Shown here one piece after another: positions 25,123 to 30,917 of a DNA stretch of 30,917 nt. Every line of letters begins with the position of its first letter. Position 1 is the stretch's first letter. Made by a program: the position numbers and the translations under genes. A model generated the notes under the pieces. The model saw nothing but the letters and a program-made list of their open reading frames with translations. It did not search any database and was not told the DNA's origin. Source of the DNA: a virus; the IMG/VR virus record IMGVR_UViG_3300027898_000032, positions 1 through 30,917 of that record; one strand, given 5' to 3'.

Positions 25123-26605
25123 CCGCCCCGGCGACTACTGCTATACGACTACAGATCCAAGCGCGCCGCCGCGCAACCAGAAGGGTGACACCGTCGAGCG
25201 AGACCGTAACCCCGTCTTCAAGCGCAAGCTGAGGCCGGGGTGCAAGCGGTTCATCGTTACCGCGGCGCAGAACGCAACGCCGGTCCACGAGAGATTCTGG
25301 GCCTCGTTGCTGCGGTGCGCAAAGCACTATGGCGCCGAGCTGATCGTCATCCCGTATCGCTATAAGAACCCCACGTCGCGCTGGACCGAGAGTCAGGCGA
25401 ACGAGGAGTTCTGGGCTGCCGACGTGCAGCCCTATCTTTCCAACGTCCGCCACAAGATCAATTCCAATCTGGTCATCCTTGCCGACGTGAAGGTGCAGCC
25501 GACCGCGAGTGAACCCTTGTCGGGCTTCGAGGCCATGACCTCGGGCGAGTCCGGGATCCTAGGTCATTCGAAATTGCAACTGCGATCCATTCCGACGCCG
25601 GCGCACAAGATGGCGAAAATCATGACCACCACGGGAGCATGCACCGTTGCCAATTACACAGATACTAAAGCGGGTAAAAAAGGAGAGTTCCACCACACTT
25701 TGGGAGCGGTACTTGTCGAGGTTGATGGACCTGTTTTCTTCCTACGACAGCTTAACGCCTCCAAGTCCACGGGTGAGTTCACAGACTTGGATACGACGTT
25801 TGCTCCAACACGAGTTCGACCAGCTGACCGGCCGCTCGCTCTCGTTATGGGGGACACCCACGTGGATTTCGTGGACCCACACGTTGTGGCTGCGACGTTC
25901 GCGCGACGGGGGATGGTATCTGCGCTTAGACCACGGCACCTCGTCTGGCACGATCTCCTCGACGGGTACGCTGCTAACCCCCACCACCATGGCAACCCTT
26001 TTAACGCTCTCGCCAAAAGGCAGAGCGGCCGTGATAACGTCGCTGCTGAAGTGGCAAGGGCAGCCGACTTTGTGGTGACGCATACCCCCAAGGGAACGCA
26101 GTCGATCGTCGTCTCTTCCAACCACGACGATTTCCTGCGGCGCTGGGTGATCTCCACCGACTGGCGCAATGACCCGACCAACGCCCGGTTCTATCTCAAG
26201 ACCGCCCTGATGATGGCGGATGCCACGAAGATGGGCACCGGCGGGACGGAGTACCCCAGCCCCTTCGCCTACTGGCTGAAGGAGCTCGCTCCCAACGTGC
26301 GCTGCCTAGGCGGCACCGAGTCGTTCCTGCTTGCCGGCGTGGAGCTGAGCATGCACGGCGATCGCGGCCCCAACGGCGCGCGCGGCTCGATAAAGAACCT
26401 GCGGCGCATCGGCGCGCGGTCCATCATTGGACACAGCCACAGCCCCGGGATCGAGGAAGGGTGCTACCAAACTGGCACCTCGACGCATTTGAGACTAGAG
26501 TACAACGGTGGGCCGAGTTCTTGGCTCAACGCACACTGCTTGCTGCACGCAGATGGAAAGAGGCAGCTGATCCTAATCGTAAACGGCAAATGGAGACTCG
26601 AATGA
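25031..26605 (+). CDS. Metallophosphoesterase with N-terminal zinc ribbon
   Basis: This 524-residue protein has a four-Cys zinc ribbon at the N-terminus (Cys8, Cys11, Cys30, Cys37). The ribbon supports the 25031 start although it lies 92 bases inside the preceding gene. Metallophosphoesterase motifs follow in order: Gly274-Asp-Thr-His277-x-Asp279; His307-Asp-x-x-Asp311 in the place of motif II; Asn364-His-Asp366; His442-Gly-Asp; and Gly467-His-Ser-His470. These bind two metal ions and hydrolyse phosphoesters. The combination recalls the T5 A1-type family, involved in host DNA breakdown; that link is tentative. Substrate could be nucleotides or DNA. It ends in an ATGA overlap with the HD gene. 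Confidence 0.8.
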   Translation: MSKRNPPCPKCGKPMTPSGPTPTGRVRWLCSRPGDYCYTTTDPSAPPRNQKGDTVERDRNPVFKRKLRPGCKRFIVTAAQNATPVHERFWASLLRCAKHYGAELIVIPYRYKNPTSRWTESQANEEFWAADVQPYLSNVRHKINSNLVILADVKVQPTASEPLSGFEAMTSGESGILGHSKLQLRSIPTPAHKMAKIMTTTGACTVANYTDTKAGKKGEFHHTLGAVLVEVDGPVFFLRQLNASKSTGEFTDLDTTFAPTRVRPADRPLALVMGDTHVDFVDPHVVAATFARRGMVSALRPRHLVWHDLLDGYAANPHHHGNPFNALAKRQSGRDNVAAEVARAADFVVTHTPKGTQSIVVSSNHDDFLRRWVISTDWRNDPTNARFYLKTALMMADATKMGTGGTEYPSPFAYWLKELAPNVRCLGGTESFLLAGVELSMHGDRGPNGARGSIKNLRRIGARSIIGHSHSPGIEEGCYQTGTSTHLRLEYNGGPSSWLNAHCLLHADGKRQLILIVNGKWRLE

Positions 26606-27198
26606 GCGCTATACCTGTGAAGGCAGCGGAAGAGATGTATGGAAAAGACGACGCTTGGATCGAAACAGTCACCGGAGGGAAGTTCTACTATGCGAATCCC
26701 CTCTTCGATATCGGGGAGATGGCCCATGCCCTTGGAAACCTTTGCCGTTTTACCGGCCAGTGCCGTCGCTTTTACTCAGTGGCGGAGCATTCGGTGCTCG
26801 TCTCTCGTATTATGGAGGATCTTCGTCTCGGGGACCCTATGGAGGGTCTACTCCACGACGGCGTTGAGGCCTATCTTGCGGATGTCGCTTCACCAGCAAA
26901 AGCTGTTTTGAAGGACTACAAGGCCCTCGATAAAGCGCTCGACAAAGCCATGCGTAAGCAGTTCGCCCTGCCGCTGGAGAAGAGCGAGGGCTGCGTGCGC
27001 GCCGACTGGCTGGCGCTGTATATCGAGGCACGCGAGCTGCTGCCGTCGAAGGGCAAGTCGTTCGTCGGTCCGCCGGGCCTGCTGGAAGAAGCGTGGCAGC
27101 TGCAGTACCAGCTGCGCTACCTGAACCCGGAGTCGGCAACGTCGTACTTCATGAGCCACATGACGGAGATTCGCCGTCGCGTAAAGGGGCTGCGATGA
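26602..27198 (+). CDS. HD-domain phosphohydrolase (YfbR/DatZ-like nucleotidase)
   Basis: The start at 26602 (ATGA overlap) gives 198 residues; the in-frame upstream stretch belongs to the metallophosphoesterase gene. The protein shows the HD-domain metal set: His63 in FYSVAEHSVLVS, His85-Asp86 in GLLHDGVEAYLADVASPAK, and Asp135 in RADWLAL. FDIGEMAHALGNLCRFTG is the conserved front of the phage/bacterial HD nucleotide hydrolases. The family removes phosphate groups from deoxynucleotides; the dATP-specific DatZ enzymes of Z-genome phages belong to it. It is coupled directly to a dATP/dGTP diphosphohydrolase-like gene, which supports a nucleotide-pool role. Exact substrate is unknown. Confidence 0.82.
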   Translation: MSAIPVKAAEEMYGKDDAWIETVTGGKFYYANPLFDIGEMAHALGNLCRFTGQCRRFYSVAEHSVLVSRIMEDLRLGDPMEGLLHDGVEAYLADVASPAKAVLKDYKALDKALDKAMRKQFALPLEKSEGCVRADWLALYIEARELLPSKGKSFVGPPGLLEEAWQLQYQLRYLNPESATSYFMSHMTEIRRRVKGLR

Positions 27199-27638
27199 GC
27201 CTCCCGACGACCGATGCAGAGCGCAAGGCGATCCCGGTCTGGGACGGGGTCGTCATGTATTTTCCGGACGCCTTGCTGGCGATCGCGGCGGTCTCCAAGG
27301 CCGGCAACGACCAGCATAACCCGGGCCAGCCCCTTCACTGGGCCCGGGGGAAGTCGATGGACCAGTTCAACACCGCCATGCGCCATATGATGGATCACGG
27401 CACCGGTGTTAGGTATGATGGCACGGAGCGCCACCTAGCCAAGGCGGCTTGGCGCGTCCTCGCAGCCCTGCAACTGGACATCGAGAAGGAACGGGAATGT
27501 CAGGCGGCCACAACCCAGTCTACGTCGAGCAGCACCAAGAGACGCCAACCGAAGTCAAAAAGCGGGAAGCTCGCAACAAAGCGCGCTACCAGCTCGAGAA
27601 AGCGGGCGTCGTCCACAAAGGCGACGGCAAGGACGTAG
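27195..27638 (+). CDS. dATP/dGTP diphosphohydrolase-like (MazZ-like, DUF5664)
   Basis: This 147-residue protein starts in an ATGA overlap at 27195. The core has the pattern of the DUF5664/MazZ family: ERKAIPVWDGVVMYFPDALL (9-28), then a W near 49, MRHMMDHGTGVRYDGTERHL (62-81) and the helix AKAAWRVLAALQLDIE. The acidic and His residues here would bind metal and nucleotide. Known members convert dGTP or dATP to the monophosphate; in Z-genome phages this feeds the purine precursor. The family core should end near residue 100. The remaining Ser/Lys/Arg/Thr-rich tail is read over the start of the HNH gene and may have no function of its own. Confidence 0.72.
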   Translation: MSLPTTDAERKAIPVWDGVVMYFPDALLAIAAVSKAGNDQHNPGQPLHWARGKSMDQFNTAMRHMMDHGTGVRYDGTERHLAKAAWRVLAALQLDIEKERECQAATTQSTSSSTKRRQPKSKSGKLATKRATSSRKRASSTKATART

Positions 27639-27754
27639 ACCACCGGCATCCGCTGGCGGAGGGGGGCTCGAATGACCCCTCCAACTGGCGGGTCCGCTCG
27701 CGCCACGCCAACCGGGCGGAAGGCGACCTAGACGCGAAACACCGGCCTATTTGA
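27497..27754 (+). CDS. Small HNH endonuclease
   Basis: The ATG at 27497 follows AAGGAACGGG and gives 85 residues; an in-frame upstream codon is not needed. A basic helix (EVKKREARNKARYQLEKAG) precedes the nuclease core: Asp-x-Asp-His (DVDHRHPLAEGG), Asn in SNDPSNWRVRS, and a final RHANRAEGD, the usual DH...N...N order of a minimal HNH motif. It could nick or cut DNA (packaging-related nicking, homing or exclusion); the sequence does not decide. It overlaps the diphosphohydrolase gene by 142 bases and ends inside the convergent terminator. The length is short for a free-standing HNH enzyme. Confidence 0.75.
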   Translation: MSGGHNPVYVEQHQETPTEVKKREARNKARYQLEKAGVVHKGDGKDVDHRHPLAEGGSNDPSNWRVRSRHANRAEGDLDAKHRPI

Positions 27755-27766
27755 GGCCGGCTTTTT
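27742..27766. terminator. Convergent-gene intrinsic terminator
   Basis: CCGGCCT (27742-27748), the loop ATTTG, then AGGCCGG (27754-27760) form a perfect 7-bp GC stem, followed on the + strand by CTTTTT. It ends the rightward block. The reverse strand has a weaker T/U-rich context but the same stem, so it may act both ways. The stop codons of the HNH gene (27752-27754) and the primase gene (27747-27749, reverse) lie within it. Confidence 0.85.
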
Positions 27767-30590
27767 CCAAATGAATTTCGTGAACCCGGACCCGGTTTGC
27801 CATCGCATCCGGGCCGGCGTATGGCGTGCCGATCCCTAGGTCGTAAAGCACGCCCTCGCGCGCAGCGCGCGCCTCAACCAGCGTCCGGAGGATCGACCGC
27901 GGGCTGTGCCGGTTGCGGTACATCCAGTCACTGAAAACGGATACCCGTACCCGATAAACTCCATCCTCGACAATGTGCATGGCTTTAATCAGGTTACCCT
28001 TTACAGGGTGACTTAGAATCTCCGCGGATTCGCCCTTCATTCGCTTGTCGATCTTGCGAGCGATCGTAATCGTGTCCGGAAACAGGTCCTTCATCATGTC
28101 GCGAAGCACCTCGGCTGGACCCATGTCGCGGCTGGCGTGGCGCTTCAACTCGCGCATGTTCTTGAACTGGTCGGTCAGATAGGCCCGCAGGCTCGCCACG
28201 TCGAAATCGACCAGTCCCAGTGATCGGGCAATCGCCGCCCCGGTGACCAGCGTAGCCACCGCCATGACCCAGAACCGCTCCTCGGAAGTCACCGCGAGCT
28301 CGTCCTCCAGCTTTGCCATAAGGCCGCTGACGGCTTTGCTGGCCTTGGCATGGTTCGTAGCCAGCCACGCGGCGTAAACCGCCCCTGCCTGCCCGTAGTT
28401 AAGCCTACTGCTATCGTCAAAGAACCCGGCGTTCTTCCGGTCCTCCCCCGGGCGCTCCTCGAGCCTGATCTCAAAGATTCGGGCGAAGGTGGCGTCCGAC
28501 CCGTTTAACGTATCACTGCTGCGCATCCGGTCTAGGATCGAGTCGTTGGACGCGAAAGTTGCCATAGTCGACCACTGGCGGGCGGTATTCAGCCCCGCCT
28601 GCTGGTTGGACCGGGACTTCTCACGGCCGTTGGTAATCTGGTAGACGAGGTCCGGGAGCTTGGCGAACGCCTGCTCGCCCTTGATGTCGTCCCAGTAGCA
28701 GGGCAGGTTCTGGATCGACCCCATCTTGACCCCAAACGCCGCGGCCGTGTCGTCCGTGCCGTGCATGGCCCTACGGGCTCCCCAGACCGCCTGTGCGGCC
28801 TGCATGGCGGTGGACTTACCGACGCCCGACTTCGTGCTGACGACCGACAGGAGGACGCCGTCCAGTCCTGTAAGACGCACCAGCGGGGCGGCGAACGCGC
28901 TGGCGAGGATCGTGACCAGCGGCATCCGCCCCTGCAGGGCGATGAAATTGGCGCCGACTTTCCACTTCTCGAGGGTCCCAACAGGCGTGTACTGGGTCAG
29001 CAGGTCGTGGTAGACGCAGGAGACCGCGTCCTCCTCCGTCGTGCCGTCGGCATGGTAGTACGTGGTGCCTGCGGCAAAGCCGGCGATCTGGTCCTTGGCT
29101 TCGACCCAGCCCCACTTGCCGACGGTGTTACGCTCGCTGTTCGCTTTCTGGACCTGCTTTAGCCAATCCATCATCAGCTCCTGTATGGCCTGCTTCTCCT
29201 CGGCCTTATAAATAAAAATGCTCTTGTTGTTCAACTCCGACACCAGATCGGCGACCGACGAGAGCACGTTGGCCGGGATTCGCACTACCACCGTGCCGGC
29301 GGGCTTGCGAAACTCGAACACCCCCAGCCCGACGCCGGTCTCAGTGTCCGTCATGGCCTGCACGCGCAGGAGCTGGTAGCCCGTTACTACCGGCGTTAGG
29401 ACGTCCCGGCCCGTCCCATCGGCGGCGGGCATCAGTTTGCAGATCTTGAGTGTGCCATCGGCGGCGGTCGTCATCTTGAACCGCGGCGGGCAGGTGACGG
29501 TGGCCGTTGCTACCAGAGGTCCTGCTGCCGGACCGGGTACAACAGGCCCTGTAGAGTGAACCTCACCTGCCGGTGTTTGCTCACGCCCTCCATCCACTGC
29601 ACTACTGGGTGGGAGACTGGCAACCCAACCCTGCACGCGAGCCAAGTGCACAAGAGTGCCGACTGTAATTCCCGATCGCCGGCCGCCAAAAGATGCCCAC
29701 TTCTGATGTATAAGCCCGGGATCGTACCCCGCCAGCGTGGAACTCCAGCGGTCAAAGATTCGGAGTCCGACGTCTGATCCTCCCGTCCCGTGATAGATGG
29801 CCATTCCAATTCGCAGCCATGGGTCATAACCCGCATAATCTGCTTTTGGGAGCGTGGCAACCATTTCGACAATGTCACGGAGCGTGGGAGGGGCATAGGT
29901 CACTCCATCGGTCAGGTCATCGTTGGCATCTCGTCCTGCGGCACTTTGCACCACAACAGCCGGAGCCCCGGAGATAGCTCCTCCGGAAACATCATCCACT
30001 GCCGGACTGACTCCGCATGTATCAAACGGCCGACCCGGGTTGACGATGGTCCCCGCAATGACAATGGCATCGGCCGGGCAACCCGGGAGGTACCAAAGCT
30101 GGGCGGTCTTCGCGCACGAGCCATCTAGGTTACCGTCGAAGACCCGGTTGAAGTGTTCGTAGAAGTCACGGTGGCGTGCCGGGGGAATCTCCTGATCGTA
30201 AGGGATGAAGATCCGCCAGCGCTCCCGCCGCTCGACCCCGTGGGAGTACGAAGTATAGGCAAAGAACTGCACCCCGTGAAGTTGCCCATCTGGTAGAGCG
30301 AGCTGCTCGATAAACTGTCGCGTAACGACGCCATTATCGAAGTCGCCCACGAACCCGGTAAGAACAGAGAGGCATTCGGTCCGTCGTTCGGCTGGAACAA
30401 ATCGACCTGCAATGAACCATGGCCCGTCCTTGTCTCGGCCGCGAACAGAGCGGTCAGCAGTCGCGTATTCAGCGGCTTTGAGGCGTCCATGGTGGCGACG
30501 ATTTTGGAATAGCGCCACGAATTGATCGAACGAGACCTCGCGGCCCTTCGGCGTCGTGTCATAGGAGTCCTTCCCAAACGAAATATACAC
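27747..30590 (-). CDS. Primase-helicase (PriCT-2, DUF927-like ATPase)
   Basis: This 947-residue protein starts with GTG behind GGAGGG (five-base spacing). The N-terminal 230 residues look like an archaeo-eukaryotic-type primase: Asp83-x-Asp85 (GFVGDFDNG), then YTSYSHGVERRERWRIF with the expected His and Arg. Residues about 235-305 are a PriCT-2 domain (DPWLRIGMAIYHGTGG). After a Pro/Gly/Ala linker, the C-terminal part is DUF927-like: GKWGWVEA, Walker A Gly589-Val-Gly-Lys592-Ser-Thr, and a YWDDIKGEQ Walker B (632-640). It should open DNA and make primers at the phage replication fork. Its orientation opposes the late genes, fitting an early transcript. Codon use differs between the N- and C-terminal halves. 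Confidence 0.85.
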   Translation of the reverse strand: MYISFGKDSYDTTPKGREVSFDQFVALFQNRRHHGRLKAAEYATADRSVRGRDKDGPWFIAGRFVPAERRTECLSVLTGFVGDFDNGVVTRQFIEQLALPDGQLHGVQFFAYTSYSHGVERRERWRIFIPYDQEIPPARHRDFYEHFNRVFDGNLDGSCAKTAQLWYLPGCPADAIVIAGTIVNPGRPFDTCGVSPAVDDVSGGAISGAPAVVVQSAAGRDANDDLTDGVTYAPPTLRDIVEMVATLPKADYAGYDPWLRIGMAIYHGTGGSDVGLRIFDRWSSTLAGYDPGLIHQKWASFGGRRSGITVGTLVHLARVQGWVASLPPSSAVDGGREQTPAGEVHSTGPVVPGPAAGPLVATATVTCPPRFKMTTAADGTLKICKLMPAADGTGRDVLTPVVTGYQLLRVQAMTDTETGVGLGVFEFRKPAGTVVVRIPANVLSSVADLVSELNNKSIFIYKAEEKQAIQELMMDWLKQVQKANSERNTVGKWGWVEAKDQIAGFAAGTTYYHADGTTEEDAVSCVYHDLLTQYTPVGTLEKWKVGANFIALQGRMPLVTILASAFAAPLVRLTGLDGVLLSVVSTKSGVGKSTAMQAAQAVWGARRAMHGTDDTAAAFGVKMGSIQNLPCYWDDIKGEQAFAKLPDLVYQITNGREKSRSNQQAGLNTARQWSTMATFASNDSILDRMRSSDTLNGSDATFARIFEIRLEERPGEDRKNAGFFDDSSRLNYGQAGAVYAAWLATNHAKASKAVSGLMAKLEDELAVTSEERFWVMAVATLVTGAAIARSLGLVDFDVASLRAYLTDQFKNMRELKRHASRDMGPAEVLRDMMKDLFPDTITIARKIDKRMKGESAEILSHPVKGNLIKAMHIVEDGVYRVRVSVFSDWMYRNRHSPRSILRTLVEARAAREGVLYDLGIGTPYAGPDAMANRVRVHEIHLEKAGLK

Positions 30591-30595
30591 CGCTG

Positions 30596-30601
30596 CCCTC
30601 C
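30596..30601 (-). promoter_or_regulatory. Ribosome-binding site fixing the GTG start of the primase
   Basis: On the reverse strand GGAGGG lies five bases before GTG at 30590. No ATG with comparable spacing exists nearby, so this site decides the start. It lies just downstream of the long inverted repeat on the leftward transcript. Confidence 0.75.
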
Positions 30602-30610
30602 GAAGAAAGT

Positions 30611-30687
30611 ACAGCCCGGGGAATCGCTAGGCTTCTGCACGAGAGGTGGCGTGCAGAGGGTCTGTAGCCTAGCGATCCCCGGGCTGT
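30611..30687. repeat. Long near-perfect inverted repeat before the primase gene
   Basis: The left arm 30611-30633 and right arm 30666-30687 are complementary over 22 pairs with one bulged base. Inside, CTGCACG (30635-30641) pairs with CGTGCAG (30650-30656) around an eight-base loop. The structure fills most of the roughly 100-base gap between two leftward genes. Read leftward it is followed by a pyrimidine-rich but imperfect U tract (ACTTTCTTC), so it could be an attenuator, an RNA leader, an operator-like site or part of a replication origin. Confidence 0.85.
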
Positions 30688-30693
30688 GTCCGC

Positions 30694-30917
30694 TCAACCC
30701 CCTAGAAGATTGTCAAGCATGGCATCGAAGTCATCCGATGCCGGAGCGGCGGCCGGGCTCGCGGTTGCCTTGGGCGCGGGGGTAGCAGAAACAGGTGCAG
30801 GTGCAGGTGCGGCAGGCTTCGCCGGACGTCCGCGCTTCGGTGCCGGCGCAGGGGCAGGCTCCGCAGCCGGGGCAGGCGATGCTTCCAAGTCAAAGTCCTC
30901 GACACTGGCGGCAGTCT
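30694..30917 (-). CDS. C-terminal tail of a leftward gene, 5' end outside window
   Basis: The frame stays open to the window edge (upstream residues read T-A-A-S-V-E-D-F-D), so the TTG at 30888 is not a convincing start and this is only the C-terminus. The visible 74 or so residues are Pro/Ala-rich with a KRGRPAKP stretch resembling an AT-hook core (RGRP with flanking Lys/Arg). They end DDFDAMLDNLLGG. A flexible linker plus acidic, hydrophobic tip is what phage single-stranded DNA-binding proteins often carry at the end, and it sits just upstream of the primase. That identity is a guess; the folded domain is outside the window. Confidence 0.6.
   Translation of the reverse strand, partial: TAASVEDFDLEASPAPAAEPAPAPAPKRGRPAKPAAPAPAPVSATPAPKATASPAAAPASDDFDAMLDNLLGG

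Noticed and set aside
26461-26601. Longer start for the HD gene
   Set aside because: It would overlap the last 141 bases of the phosphoesterase gene; the ATG at 26602 makes the ATGA overlap typical of this block and precedes the conserved domain.
27093-27194. Longer start for the MazZ-like gene
   Set aside because: The extra residues fall within the HD gene in another frame and are not part of the family; the ATGA start at 27195 is better.
1-30917. tRNA genes, CRISPR arrays, insertion sequences, integrase or attachment sites
   Set aside because: None could be recognised by eye; nearly all sequence is accounted for by genes, and the few gaps are too short or hold the hairpins described.

Overview
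The window is a 30.9 kb piece of a GC-rich double-stranded DNA tailed phage (Caudoviricetes), most likely podovirus-like. The evidence is scaffold and coat genes followed by short neck genes with no tape-measure or tail-sheath gene, then fibre genes, a lysis cassette, two low-complexity virion proteins and one 2,532-residue virion protein of the large polyvalent/PLxRFG kind. A two-protein spanin implies a Gram-negative host. The strong G/C preference at third codon positions suggests a high-GC proteobacterium, but the sequence does not fix the genus. No integrase, repressor, terminase, portal or DNA polymerase lies inside the window, so lifestyle and packaging strategy cannot be read here.

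Layout, rightward (+) block. Scaffold (5' end outside the window) and major capsid protein, then an intrinsic terminator (1876-1907). Neck/adaptor genes and tail genes follow (1924-3409), then a LamG/Ig-like tail protein, a collar-type fibre, a large tail protein, small tail accessories, a 59-residue CxC/CxxC protein and a glycine-rich fibre (3406-11169). Next come a small unknown gene and the lysis cassette of T4-type lysozyme, candidate holin, i-spanin and nested o-spanin (11462-12652). A GNAT acetyltransferase, two Gln/Gly/Ala-rich probable ejection proteins and the giant protein with a zincin motif fill 12649-24568. The block ends with a nucleotide/enzyme group: HslV-like Ntn hydrolase, zinc-ribbon metallophosphoesterase, HD phosphohydrolase, dATP/dGTP diphosphohydrolase-like (MazZ-like) protein and an HNH nuclease (24565-27754). 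From 1924 to 27754 genes abut or overlap so tightly that only 7 bases are non-coding.

Layout, leftward (-) block. A primase-helicase (PriCT-2 plus DUF927-like P-loop ATPase) runs 30590 to 27747 and meets the rightward block tail to tail. The two stop codons sit in or next to one hairpin terminator. Upstream of the primase is a roughly 100-base gap that is almost entirely one long inverted repeat. Beyond it is the C-terminal tail of another leftward gene that runs off the window. The simplest reading is leftward replication genes and a rightward late block, with the nucleotide-metabolism genes at the distal end of the late block.

Most worth a second look: the adjacent HD and MazZ-like genes, which recall the enzymes supporting 2-aminoadenine (Z) genomes; the phage HslV-like hydrolase next to the giant protein; the long inverted repeat before the primase; and sharply bounded patches of different codon use in otherwise strongly GC3-biased genes.
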